Source: Erysipelotrichia bacterium (GTDB lineage Bacteria; Bacillota_I; Bacilli_A; Erysipelotrichales; Erysipelotrichaceae). From it: a DNA stretch of 36,708 nucleotides. The translations under genes and the position numbers were made by a program. How positions within the stretch are numbered: position 1 is the stretch's first letter; every line of letters starts with the position of its first letter. Below are positions 1-7,876 of this stretch, one piece after another. The notes under the pieces are model-generated. The model was not told the origin of the DNA. It made no database searches and saw only the letters and a program-made list of their open reading frames with translations. The DNA lies in the NCBI GenBank assembly GCA_012800355.1, contig JAAZJL010000074.1, positions 1 through 36,708 on the forward strand. The letters are read 5' to 3'.

Positions 1-69
1 AATAAAAAATTAATAATCAAAAATCTTCTCTAAGTGGTAGCTTTTTTATAATTTTATAAAATTTAATTT

Positions 70-92
70 AAAAATTATTGTCATTCGACAAT
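70..92 (-). terminator. Probable intrinsic terminator after the SpoU methyltransferase gene
   Basis: On the minus strand a 6-bp stem (ATTGTC/GACAAT, loop GAAT) is followed by AATTTTT. It lies about 20 bases past the stop codon of the methyltransferase gene. The stem is short and AT-rich, so the call is moderate. Confidence 0.5.
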
Positions 93-110
93 GTAATACG
101 ATGTATTTCG

Positions 111-836
111 CTATCTATAGTGATACATTAAGATTGCTGCAGCTATAGCAACATTTAATGATTCAAAATTATCCATTTCAATCTTTACTCTTTCATCTGC
201 TGTTAGAATTGCTTTTTTTGATAAACCTTGTCCTTCGTTTCCTAGCATAATTGCTAATTTATCTACTTTTTTACTTTTACTTAAGTAATTTGAGTTTTCT
301 AAATCTGTTGCTATTAGTTTACAGCCTTTTTCTTTGACTTTAGAGATGATATTTTCAAACTTGTCTCTTAATACTGGAATGTGGAAAAAGGCTCCCTGAG
401 AGGCTTGTATTGTCTTCTGGTTGTATAAATCGCAACTATCTTCTGTTAAATATACTAAATCATAACCAAAACTATAAGCTGTTCGAATAATTGTTCCCAC
501 ATTACCTGGATCCTGCACTTTTTCAAGAATAATTACTTTTTTAAAGTTATCAACTTTATAGTCAACCATTTTGCATATCGCAATATAATCATTTAAAGAA
601 ACATTATCAGATAATTTTTTTATAATTGCTTCACTTACATAAATACAATCTACTTCAAATATATTATTTACTCCTTCTCTGACAATAAGAGTATCAAGAC
701 AATTTGCTTTGATAGCTTCTTCTATTAAATGTCTTTCTTGAACGATAAAAAGATTGTATCTATCACGATATTTTTTTTGGTTTAATTTACCCCATAGTTT
801 TATTTTATTATTTTCTAAAGATTTTATAACTTCCAT
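111..836 (-). CDS. TrmH/SpoU-family RNA 2'-O-methyltransferase
   Basis: A 241-residue SPOUT-class methyltransferase, expected to use S-adenosylmethionine to methylate a ribose 2'-OH in rRNA or tRNA. All three SpoU motifs are visible: motif 1 QDPGNVGTIIRTA (about 108-120, with the catalytic-type Arg), motif 2 MLGNEGQGLS (about 197-206) and motif 3 ESLNVAIAAAILMY (about 225-238). The N-terminal ~90 residues resemble the L30e-like substrate-binding domain of this family (inference). The length is normal. It lies directly downstream of ileS but is separated from it by an intrinsic terminator, and no good Shine-Dalgarno sequence precedes its ATG. The exact target cannot be told from sequence; RlmB-like or YsgA-like rRNA enzymes are the nearest guesses. 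Confidence 0.9.
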   Translation of the reverse strand: MEVIKSLENNKIKLWGKLNQKKYRDRYNLFIVQERHLIEEAIKANCLDTLIVREGVNNIFEVDCIYVSEAIIKKLSDNVSLNDYIAICKMVDYKVDNFKKVIILEKVQDPGNVGTIIRTAYSFGYDLVYLTEDSCDLYNQKTIQASQGAFFHIPVLRDKFENIISKVKEKGCKLIATDLENSNYLSKSKKVDKLAIMLGNEGQGLSKKAILTADERVKIEMDNFESLNVAIAAAILMYHYR

Positions 837-850
837 ATTTTTATTCTAAC

Positions 851-881
851 AAAAAAAGCTAAGTAGTAAAACTACAAAGCT
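851..881 (-). terminator. Intrinsic terminator of ileS
   Basis: Minus-strand hairpin with arms AGCTTTGTAGT and ACTACTTAGCT (outer 4 bp, a TT/TT internal mismatch, inner 5 bp, loop TTT) followed directly by seven T residues. It begins 8 bases after the ileS stop and ends 14 bases before the next start codon, so it should uncouple the methyltransferase gene from most ileS transcription. Confidence 0.75.
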
Positions 882-889
882 AATTAAAT

Positions 890-3616
890 TTATTTTAATA
901 CTTTTTGGCATCTTAGACATAAGCCATTTTCATCAATATCAGTAACAACATTCCAACATCTTGGACAAACATGGCCATCAAATTTTTCAACTTTAATATA
1001 TCCTGTTGGATATTCCTGATATTTTTCTTCAGTCAGTTCAAATTGGGAAGCAATAACTAATTGTGCTAAATCATGATTAGTTAAACCATTCAATGCATCC
1101 TTATATTCTTCCTTTGGGCAGTAATATATTTTAGTTTCTAAAGCCTTTTTTATCAATCCACAAACTTTAGCTTCTTCTAAAGCTTTAAGAATATCACTTC
1201 TTACATCCATATATTTTTCCCATTGAGTAATAATTTCTTCATCATTTTCATGTTTTTTACTTTTTGGGAAATCCTCTAAAATAACACTCTGCTTTTTATT
1301 ATTGAAAATTTCATAAACTTCTTCCATTGTATAAGATAAAATTGGAGCCCATAATTTATTAAGTGCATCTGCAACCTGATAGAATACCGTTTGAATCTGT
1401 CTTCTTCTTAAGTTGTCTTTCTTTTCAATATAAAGAATATCTTTTGCATAATCCATATAGAAAGCACTAATAGTATTACTCATGTACGTAAATAAAGTAT
1501 TACTTGCCAAAATATAATCATATTCATCATAAGCTTTTACAGTAATATCAATTACTTCATTTAATTTAATCAAAATGTATTTATCTAGTGAAGTTAATTT
1601 TTCATAAGAGATCGCATCTTTTTCATAATCAAACTCTTCACTATTGATATTACCAAGTAAGAATCTAAAAGTATTCCTTACTTTTCTATATTGTTCACTT
1701 GCAATCTTAAACAGCTCATCAGAACATTTTAAATCAGCTCTAAAGTCAACTGAAGCAACCCATAATCTTAAAATATCAGCACCATATTTTTCAATTACAT
1801 CAATTGGATCAATAGTATTTCCTAATGATTTGCTCATCTTATAACCTTTTCCATCAACGACATAACCATGAGATAAAACACCTTTATAAGGAGCTTGTCC
1901 ATTTGTAGCAACACCAACAATTAACGAAGAGTTAAACCAACCACGATATTGGTCTGAACCTTCTAAATATAAGTCACATGGATATTCAAATCCTCTTCGT
2001 TTAAAAGTATTATGGGAAGAACCAGAATCAAACCAAACATCCATTGTATCTATTTCTTTAGTAAATACTCCATTTGGTGAATTTGGATGAGTATATCCTT
2101 TAGGTAATAATTCATTAACTTCTTTTTCAAACCAAATGTTTGAACCATATTTTTCAAACAAATTGGCAACATGATTAAATAATTCTTCATCAATAATAGG
2201 TTTTTCATCTTCACTATAGAAGATAGGAATTGGCACACCCCAAACTCTCTGTCTAGAAATACACCAGTCTTTTCTATCTTTAATCATGTTAAACATTCTG
2301 GCATGACCAAAATCGTTTTCCCATTTTACATCATCAACTGCTTTTAAAAGTTCTTCCTTGATTTTTTCAATTGAAGCAAACCATTGAACAGTTGCTCTGA
2401 AAATCACTGGTTTTTTCATACGATCATCATGAGGATAACTATGAGTAATCCATTCATTAGCTAATAATTTATCATCTTCATGTAACCACATAACAATATC
2501 TTTATTAGCATCAAAGACAAACTTACCATTTAATCTTTCACCTGCTTCAATTGTTAAACATCCCTTATCATCAACTGGGCAGAAAGTATCTAATCCATAT
2601 AATTGTCCAACGTAAAAGTCCTCTAAACCATGACCAGGAGCTGTATGAACACATCCTGTACCATCTTCATCAGTTACATGCTCTCCCAGAATCACCAAAG
2701 ATGTTTTTTCTGGATATAATGGATGTGAAGTTTTCACATACTCTAGTTCACTACCTTTGATTATTTTTAAAACTTTATAGTTATCTAACTCAAACTTTTT
2801 CATTAATTTTTCAACTAATGATTCTGCCATGACTAATTTACCTTTTTCAGTTTTTACAACAGCATAATTTAAATTAGGATGTAAACAGATTGCTAAATTA
2901 CCAGGAATAGTCCAAGGAGTTGTTGTCCAAATAACAACCTTTTCATCACCATCTAAAACACCATTTCCATCAGTTACATCAAAAGTAACGAAAATGGTCA
3001 TATCTTTTTTATCTTCATAATAGATTTCGCTATCAGCAACAGCGGATTCTCTTTCAGGCGACCAGTAAATAGGTTTTAAACCTTGATATATTAAACCATT
3101 ACAAGCCATTTTACCAAAAGTTCTAATTTGGTCCGCTTCAAAAGATTTATCCATTGTAATATATGGACAATCATATTGAGCAACAGTTCCTAATCTTTTT
3201 TCAGTTGCCATTTGAATTTTAATTTGTTCTTTGGCATAATCCTCACATTTGCCTCTAAAATCAACAATTGACATTTTCTTTCTATCATAACCTAAAGATG
3301 GCATTTTATTTTCAATAGGTAAACCATGGGTGTCCCAACCAGGATAAAATGGTGTATCATAACCCATCATATGTTTTGATTTAACAACAAAATCCTTTAG
3401 AACACGGTTCATTGCTGTCCCAATATGCAAATTTCCATTAGCATATGGAGGACCATCATGTAACATAAAACGTGGTTTTTCCTTGTTTCTTTCCATCATC
3501 AAATCATATAGTTTAATCTTTTCCCATTTTTCTAAAATGTTAGGTTCTTTTTTTGGAAGATTTCCTCTCATTTCAAATGTTGTATTTGGCATTAGTAGTG
3601 TGTCTTTGTAGTCCAT
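890..3616 (-). CDS. ileS: Isoleucyl-tRNA synthetase
   Basis: Class Ia synthetase that charges tRNA-Ile and edits misactivated valine; cytoplasmic. The 908 residues fit the bacterial type 1 enzyme. The HIGH-type signature is PYANGNLHIG (57-66), KMSKS is in GYKMSKSLGNTIDP near residue 600, and the C-terminal zinc ribbon carries Cys884, Cys887, Cys900 and Cys903. The long insert with WTTTPWTIPGNLA marks the CP1 editing domain. The ATG is preceded by GAAGGAG at good spacing. The gene follows a T-box leader whose specifier is the Ile codon ATC, so expression should rise when tRNA-Ile is uncharged. The upstream neighbours are divIVA, ylmH and sepF, the usual order in Bacillota. Confidence 0.98.
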   Translation of the reverse strand: MDYKDTLLMPNTTFEMRGNLPKKEPNILEKWEKIKLYDLMMERNKEKPRFMLHDGPPYANGNLHIGTAMNRVLKDFVVKSKHMMGYDTPFYPGWDTHGLPIENKMPSLGYDRKKMSIVDFRGKCEDYAKEQIKIQMATEKRLGTVAQYDCPYITMDKSFEADQIRTFGKMACNGLIYQGLKPIYWSPERESAVADSEIYYEDKKDMTIFVTFDVTDGNGVLDGDEKVVIWTTTPWTIPGNLAICLHPNLNYAVVKTEKGKLVMAESLVEKLMKKFELDNYKVLKIIKGSELEYVKTSHPLYPEKTSLVILGEHVTDEDGTGCVHTAPGHGLEDFYVGQLYGLDTFCPVDDKGCLTIEAGERLNGKFVFDANKDIVMWLHEDDKLLANEWITHSYPHDDRMKKPVIFRATVQWFASIEKIKEELLKAVDDVKWENDFGHARMFNMIKDRKDWCISRQRVWGVPIPIFYSEDEKPIIDEELFNHVANLFEKYGSNIWFEKEVNELLPKGYTHPNSPNGVFTKEIDTMDVWFDSGSSHNTFKRRGFEYPCDLYLEGSDQYRGWFNSSLIVGVATNGQAPYKGVLSHGYVVDGKGYKMSKSLGNTIDPIDVIEKYGADILRLWVASVDFRADLKCSDELFKIASEQYRKVRNTFRFLLGNINSEEFDYEKDAISYEKLTSLDKYILIKLNEVIDITVKAYDEYDYILASNTLFTYMSNTISAFYMDYAKDILYIEKKDNLRRRQIQTVFYQVADALNKLWAPILSYTMEEVYEIFNNKKQSVILEDFPKSKKHENDEEIITQWEKYMDVRSDILKALEEAKVCGLIKKALETKIYYCPKEEYKDALNGLTNHDLAQLVIASQFELTEEKYQEYPTGYIKVEKFDGHVCPRCWNVVTDIDENGLCLRCQKVLK

Positions 3617-3636
3617 AATTAACTCCTTCTTTCCTT

Positions 3637-3840
3637 AAAAAAACGTCCCTAAATCTAAGGACGTCAATACGCGGTACCACCTTAGTTCACAAATTTCTTT
3701 GTGCCCTCAATATCTTTAACGCAGATTTACGTAACTATTTACTTTATCAATAGTTAAGCTCCAAAGTGATGTCTCTATTTAATCTTGATTGACTTGCACC
3801 GAACGTCAATTCTCTAATTACTAATTAAATAGAACGCGTC
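3637..3840 (-). promoter_or_regulatory. T-box riboswitch, Ile specifier, controlling ileS
   Basis: Minus-strand leader between divIVA and ileS. The T-box core AAGGTGGTACCGCG occupies 3670-3683. TGGT can pair with ACCA, fitting tRNA-Ile with discriminator A73. A terminator (arms ACGTCC/GGACGT followed by seven T) lies at 3637-3664. Stem I contains the GA motif AGAGA, a distal hairpin ATTGAC/GTCAAT with loop sequence CGGTGCAA, and the specifier ATC at 3768-3770, followed by ACTTTGGAGC. No convincing promoter lies between divIVA and this leader, so it may act on read-through transcripts of the sepF operon as an internal attenuator. Confidence 0.93.
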
Positions 3841-3852
3841 TTTTTCTTAGCT

Positions 3853-4323
3853 TTATTCATTTTCCTCCGGTTGCACAAATGGATTAGGCAACTGGATTTC
3901 ATCATATAATTTTAATTTTTCTAACAATAACTTAACTGCTGCAGTTAATTGATTTTTTGCTTCTAATGATATCTGATTATAATTTTTAACAGTATCAACA
4001 TATTGTTGTACTTCAAGTACAGCTTCTTCAATAATACTGTCAGCATTTTGACGAGCTTCATCTATCATGCTGTTAGCTTCCTTTAAAGCTAATCTAGCAA
4101 CATCATCCGCTTGTTTTTCACGCATTGAAAGTTCACTAACCAAAAGTTGATATCTCTTTTTAATCATCGCAAATTGATTGTTAACAGTTTCTATTTGATT
4201 TTGATATATTAATATTCTTTCATTTAATTCATGAATTTGATACTCTAATCTATCAATTTCACTATTAACTTGATAACAGTCATAACCGTTGGCAACTAAA
4301 TTGAAGCGGCGCAATTCGTTCAT
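3853..4323 (-). CDS. divIVA: DivIVA-family cell division / polarity protein
   Basis: Coiled-coil protein that binds curved membrane at septa and poles in Bacillota. The start chosen is the internal ATG at 4323 (protein of 156 residues, beginning MNELRRFNLV), because AAGGAG lies 8-10 bases upstream of it; an in-frame upstream start would overlap ylmH and lacks a ribosome site. The N-terminus shows the DivIVA pattern F-x6-GYD-x3-V, then a long heptad-rich helical region with conserved Ala/Glu runs (LALKEANSMIDEARQNAD), and a short acidic tail. It lies 16 bases after ylmH. The lipid-binding N-terminus is recognisable but diverged. Confidence 0.88.
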   Translation of the reverse strand: MNELRRFNLVANGYDCYQVNSEIDRLEYQIHELNERILIYQNQIETVNNQFAMIKKRYQLLVSELSMREKQADDVARLALKEANSMIDEARQNADSIIEEAVLEVQQYVDTVKNYNQISLEAKNQLTAAVKLLLEKLKLYDEIQLPNPFVQPEENE

Positions 4324-4339
4324 AGAAAACTCTCCTTGT

Positions 4340-5098
4340 CTATACAAATTTCTTAACTTTTATAATTATTTTACCACTTTTTTTGTTTTTCTCAATATCA
4401 TTTATTTGATATCTTCCATGCGTTTTAAGCGATAATATATCATTATTATTACATAGATATGTAAAATCTTCAATACTTTGATAGTTAACACTCACAAAAC
4501 CAGCACTAATAAACTCTTTTGCTTTCTCTCGTGATTTCTTTATTAATGCTGATACTACTTTATCTAATCTAAGAGATGAAATGTTATACCTATATTCTTC
4601 AAACTTAAATTCTTGTTTTTGGAAATCTACTTCTTCAAATTTGATAGAACAATGTCCGATTTTACTTAAATTGTTTTGTAGATAATTACTGATGTCTTTA
4701 CAACAATAAAAGTAAATCTTATTATCTTCAACCCACATATCTCCAAATCTATCGATTTCAATTCCGCTATTGTAAATAGCTCCTTTGACATCTCTATGGG
4801 TAATTTTATTGAATTTTTTATTAAAACTTCCTGACAAACAACAAATATAGTCGTCAAAATCAAAATTATCTCCAATTATACATATTTTTCTTATTGCTGT
4901 TTCATAACCACCAAAGAAAGAATAGGGAATTTTATCGGATAAAAATGATCTGATAACTTTTTCTTCAATACTGCTACAAAAACCAAGTGAAATAGGACTA
5001 TTATCTATTTTATATCTTTCTTTTATTTGTTGCAGTTTTTTTATTAAACTTTCGTAACCTTTGTAATGTTGAAGTAGGTTGCTATTAACCTTATTCAC
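4340..5098 (-). CDS. ylmH: YlmH, S4-domain RNA-binding protein
   Basis: A 252-residue protein of the YlmH family, encoded beside division genes in Bacillota and linked to rescue of stalled ribosomes. Family landmarks are FFGGYETAIRK (about 62-72), THRDVKGAIYNSGIEIDRFGD (about 99-119) and a C-terminal S4 domain that starts near LRLDKVVSALIKKSREKAKE (about 177-196). Translation starts at GTG, overlapping the sepF stop by 8 bases, with GGAAGAG upstream, so it is probably translationally coupled to sepF. The membrane protein YlmG, often found between sepF and ylmH, is absent here. Confidence 0.9.
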   Translation of the reverse strand: MNKVNSNLLQHYKGYESLIKKLQQIKERYKIDNSPISLGFCSSIEEKVIRSFLSDKIPYSFFGGYETAIRKICIIGDNFDFDDYICCLSGSFNKKFNKITHRDVKGAIYNSGIEIDRFGDMWVEDNKIYFYCCKDISNYLQNNLSKIGHCSIKFEEVDFQKQEFKFEEYRYNISSLRLDKVVSALIKKSREKAKEFISAGFVSVNYQSIEDFTYLCNNNDILSLKTHGRYQINDIEKNKKSGKIIIKVKKFV

Positions 5099-5477
5099 CC
5101 TCTACTCTTCCATCGACAGGCATATCATGTGGAGTAAATAGGAAAACATTTCTATCAATTCTTTGATACTCACCTTTAATAGCATAAATAACACCTGCCA
5201 AAAAATCTAGAAGTCTAATAGCACTTGCTTCTTGTAAACGATGAATATTTACCACACATGCCTTATTTGCTAATAAACAGTTAGCAATTTCAGCTGAATC
5301 ATCAAAACTTCTTGGTTCTTTAACCATCATTTTAGCGTTGCTAACTTTTTTAACCTTTTCATTTTGAGCTTGTTCATATTCAGATACATTTTCATCAAAT
5401 ACTTCTTCAACCTCTTCGTTTTCAATTTCTTCTGTTTCTGTTAATGCTTTTTTTATTTTTACAAATAATTCACTCAT
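5091..5477 (-). CDS. sepF: SepF, FtsZ-bundling membrane anchor
   Basis: Septum protein that polymerises, bundles FtsZ and tethers it to membrane. The 128 residues comprise a short amphipathic N-terminus (MSELFVKIKKALTE), an acidic linker (about 16-45) and the conserved SepF core, with VVNIHRLQEASAIRLLDFLAG and IYAIKGEYQRIDRNVFLFTP. AAGGAG lies at ideal distance from the ATG. It heads the sepF-ylmH-divIVA unit and is divergent from the ABC transporter genes. An extended -10 promoter is visible upstream. Confidence 0.95.
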   Translation of the reverse strand: MSELFVKIKKALTETEEIENEEVEEVFDENVSEYEQAQNEKVKKVSNAKMMVKEPRSFDDSAEIANCLLANKACVVNIHRLQEASAIRLLDFLAGVIYAIKGEYQRIDRNVFLFTPHDMPVDGRVEGE

Positions 5478-5504
5478 TTTATCACTCCTTAAGATATCTA
5501 CTAC

Positions 5505-5513
5505 ATTATATCA
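5505..5513 (-). promoter_or_regulatory. Extended -10 promoter of sepF
   Basis: The minus strand reads TGATATAAT, a consensus -10 hexamer with the TGn extension, about 28 bases upstream of the sepF start. The -35 region at the correct distance is poor (TATTAA). A nearby TTGACA lies too far upstream (28-base spacer) to be its partner. Confidence 0.55.
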
Positions 5514-5607
5514 TTTTTCACAAGTATTTAATATCTTTTGTCAAAAACAACATTTTTAATTTTTATTTGTTAAATTTAAATAACAATATTAGATAATTTT
5601 TAATCGA

Positions 5608-5636
5608 TTGTTTTAAAACAGAAGTAATGATATTAT
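5608..5636 (+). promoter_or_regulatory. Promoter of the ABC transporter operon
   Basis: TTGTTT (-35), a 17-base spacer and TATTAT (-10) with a TGA extension in front of the -10. It is followed after 15 bases by AGGAGG and then the ATG at 5665. Confidence 0.65.
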
Positions 5637-5664
5637 TTATAAGAAACTTTTAGGAGGAATTTTT

Positions 5665-6342
5665 ATGCAGTTAAGAATTGAAAACCTTTCAAAATCATTT
5701 GGTGATTTAAATGTTTTAATTGATTTAAACTACACTTTTAAAAAAGGAAATATCTACGCCATCTTAGGAAAAAATGGTTCTGGTAAGACGACACTTTTCA
5801 ACTGCATTTCTGAAGAAATGGAATTTGATAAAGGTAATATCTATTTAAATAACGAAATCATCAATCACCAAGATGTTGGTTTTGTTTATACTATTCCAAT
5901 GTTACCTGAGTTTTTAACTGGTTATGAATTTCTAACTTTCTTTGCTGATATCCATCAAGATAAAGGTTTAAATCGTGATGATGTCGATAGTTATTTTGAA
6001 CGTATTGATTTTAAAGAAGATGATTACCATCGTTTGATTAAAGACTATTCAACAGGAATGAAAAACAAACTACAAATGCTCTGTATAATTTTAACTAAAC
6101 CTAAAGTTTTATTGTTAGATGAGCCTTTAACATCACTAGATTTAGTTGCAGCAATGAACATGAAAAAAGAATTATTAAAGATTAAAGATGATACAATTAT
6201 GATTCTTTCAACTCATATTTTACAAATCGCCAAAGACATTAGCGATAAAATTGTTGTTTTAAATAAAGGTAAACTTATTGATGTTGACGAAACTGATGAA
6301 AATTTTGAGCAGACAATAATGGAGATATTACAAGATGAATGA
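5665..6342 (+). CDS. ABC transporter ATP-binding subunit
   Basis: A 225-residue nucleotide-binding subunit with Walker A GKNGSGKTT (35-43), signature YSTGMKNKLQ (128-137), Walker B VLLLDEP (148-154) and switch His in STHI (182-185). The Q-loop glutamine is not evident where expected (FVYTIPML, about 73-80). The signature variant STGMK is typical of ABC-2-type exporters of drugs, bacteriocins or lipids. AGGAGG precedes the start. It overlaps the permease gene by 8 bases (ATGAATGA), and its stop is the only TGA stop in the window. The substrate is unknown; exporter function is inferred from subfamily features and the large multi-spanning partner. Confidence 0.9.
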   Translation: MQLRIENLSKSFGDLNVLIDLNYTFKKGNIYAILGKNGSGKTTLFNCISEEMEFDKGNIYLNNEIINHQDVGFVYTIPMLPEFLTGYEFLTFFADIHQDKGLNRDDVDSYFERIDFKEDDYHRLIKDYSTGMKNKLQMLCIILTKPKVLLLDEPLTSLDLVAAMNMKKELLKIKDDTIMILSTHILQIAKDISDKIVVLNKGKLIDVDETDENFEQTIMEILQDE

Positions 6343-7837
6343 AATTCTATTTAGATTAAAATATAATAGTTTACTTCATTGGTTAATCAATTCTAAGATT
6401 GTTTCCAAAATATTTAGAATCAAAGAAAATGCATATCGTGATTATCAACTAAAAGCTGATTTACAAAAATATATGCCAGTTTTTTCTGTTTTTTATGATA
6501 TCTTAAAACATTTAATCTATTTACTCGTATTTATTCTTGCCTCTTTTGAAGCGAGTGATTTTATGATTTGGTTTATATTATTGATGTTGGCAGGATTTTC
6601 AACTAAAGTACTTGATTATGATGAGAATATGAAAATTCTTTTTCAATCTTTCAAAATACCATTTAAAGATATCTTTTACTTTAAATTAAAAAGAAGATTT
6701 ATAAATCGTTTTACATATGCTCTTATTTTTCCTTTAGGCTTTAGCATACTAATAAAAAACTTTAGGTTTTTACCTTTTATGATTTTCTCTATTTTCTTTT
6801 TCATGTATTTTGCAGAAAGTTTTACTTTACTTATTTATAAAATGAAAAAACCAGGCTATTTACAATATCCACTATTTATTTCTTTAATATTAATTTGTAT
6901 AATCTTTCTTATTTTACAAATTAACCCGTATTATCTACTAATACTAATGTCCATTTACATAGTTGTAAGCTTAATTCTTATATATAAACAAAAAAGAGTT
7001 GAATTATTCTTTGATATTTTTATGAAAAATATTAAATCTTTTGATGAATCCATAAAATCAATTGAAGATTTATATACTAAAGAAACTGAAATGGATAAAA
7101 ATGTCAATCCAAAAAAAAGTTTATCAATTATTAAAAAATACAAATCGTATAATTTATATCAATATCTGTTTTTATCACGTCACAAAAGAATCTGGTATAA
7201 ACCATTAAGAAACTCCAGTTTAATTCAATTAGCTGTTTATTTAATTTTTACAGGTCTGTTTTATTTTGATGCTCTTCCTGATGTTGATTATCAAATGATT
7301 ATTGTAATATTAACAAGTGCATATATTTATTTACTTTATGCTTTAGATACAGGTCAAAGATTAATAAAAGCCTATTATAGAAATGGAGATTATCATCTAC
7401 TTCATTATGCTTTTTATCGACGTAAAAATGAAATTTATAAACAATTTTTAATTCGTTTAAAAGATGCTTTTGTCTTTTCTCTATTACCTATAACAATTAA
7501 TTTGGTTTTCTCTTTAATTTGGATTATATGGTTTAAAATGCCTTTAAGTGTTACTTTAAATTTCTTTGTTTCAATAGCATTTTTCACTTTATTCTTTAAT
7601 ATAAATTATTTATTTGTTTATTATATTTTTCAGCCGTATAACTATAGTTTAGATAAACCTAAATTTGTATTAACTATTTTTGGAATTTTAACATATGTTT
7701 TCGTTTATATTGATAAACCTTGGCTCAGTTACAAATATTTAGCGATAATATTTATCATTATCTTAATACTATATATAATACTTTCAACTATTCTTGTTTA
7801 TCATTTTACACCAAAAACATTTAAATATCGTGATTAA
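6335..7837 (+). CDS. Polytopic membrane protein, probable ABC permease partner
   Basis: A 500-residue, very hydrophobic protein with roughly ten or more predicted membrane segments (for example about 57-75, 82-95, 129-165, 178-215, 295-312, 316-335, 378-398, 402-430, 440-460, 465-490) and a basic cytoplasmic loop around 215-290. It has no recognisable substrate-binding or protease motif. Its start overlaps the preceding ATPase gene, so the two are almost certainly one transporter. I do not recognise a named family; it could be an EcsB-like or ABC-2-like permease. A bidirectional terminator follows. Confidence 0.75.
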   Translation: MNEILFRLKYNSLLHWLINSKIVSKIFRIKENAYRDYQLKADLQKYMPVFSVFYDILKHLIYLLVFILASFEASDFMIWFILLMLAGFSTKVLDYDENMKILFQSFKIPFKDIFYFKLKRRFINRFTYALIFPLGFSILIKNFRFLPFMIFSIFFFMYFAESFTLLIYKMKKPGYLQYPLFISLILICIIFLILQINPYYLLILMSIYIVVSLILIYKQKRVELFFDIFMKNIKSFDESIKSIEDLYTKETEMDKNVNPKKSLSIIKKYKSYNLYQYLFLSRHKRIWYKPLRNSSLIQLAVYLIFTGLFYFDALPDVDYQMIIVILTSAYIYLLYALDTGQRLIKAYYRNGDYHLLHYAFYRRKNEIYKQFLIRLKDAFVFSLLPITINLVFSLIWIIWFKMPLSVTLNFFVSIAFFTLFFNINYLFVYYIFQPYNYSLDKPKFVLTIFGILTYVFVYIDKPWLSYKYLAIIFIIILILYIILSTILVYHFTPKTFKYRD

Positions 7838-7841
7838 TTAA

Positions 7842-7876
7842 AAAACCTAATTTTTAAATATTAGGTTTTAATTTTT
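7842..7876. terminator. Bidirectional terminator between convergent operons
   Basis: Inverted repeat AAAACCTAA/TTAGGTTTT with a 10-base loop, with T-rich tracts on both exits. It serves the ABC permease gene (plus) and the glucosidase gene (minus). The stop codon of the glucosidase lies inside the right arm. Confidence 0.8.

Noticed and set aside
5533-5545. TTGACA upstream of sepF as the -35 element
   Set aside because: It lies 28 bases from the TATAAT hexamer, too far to be its partner.
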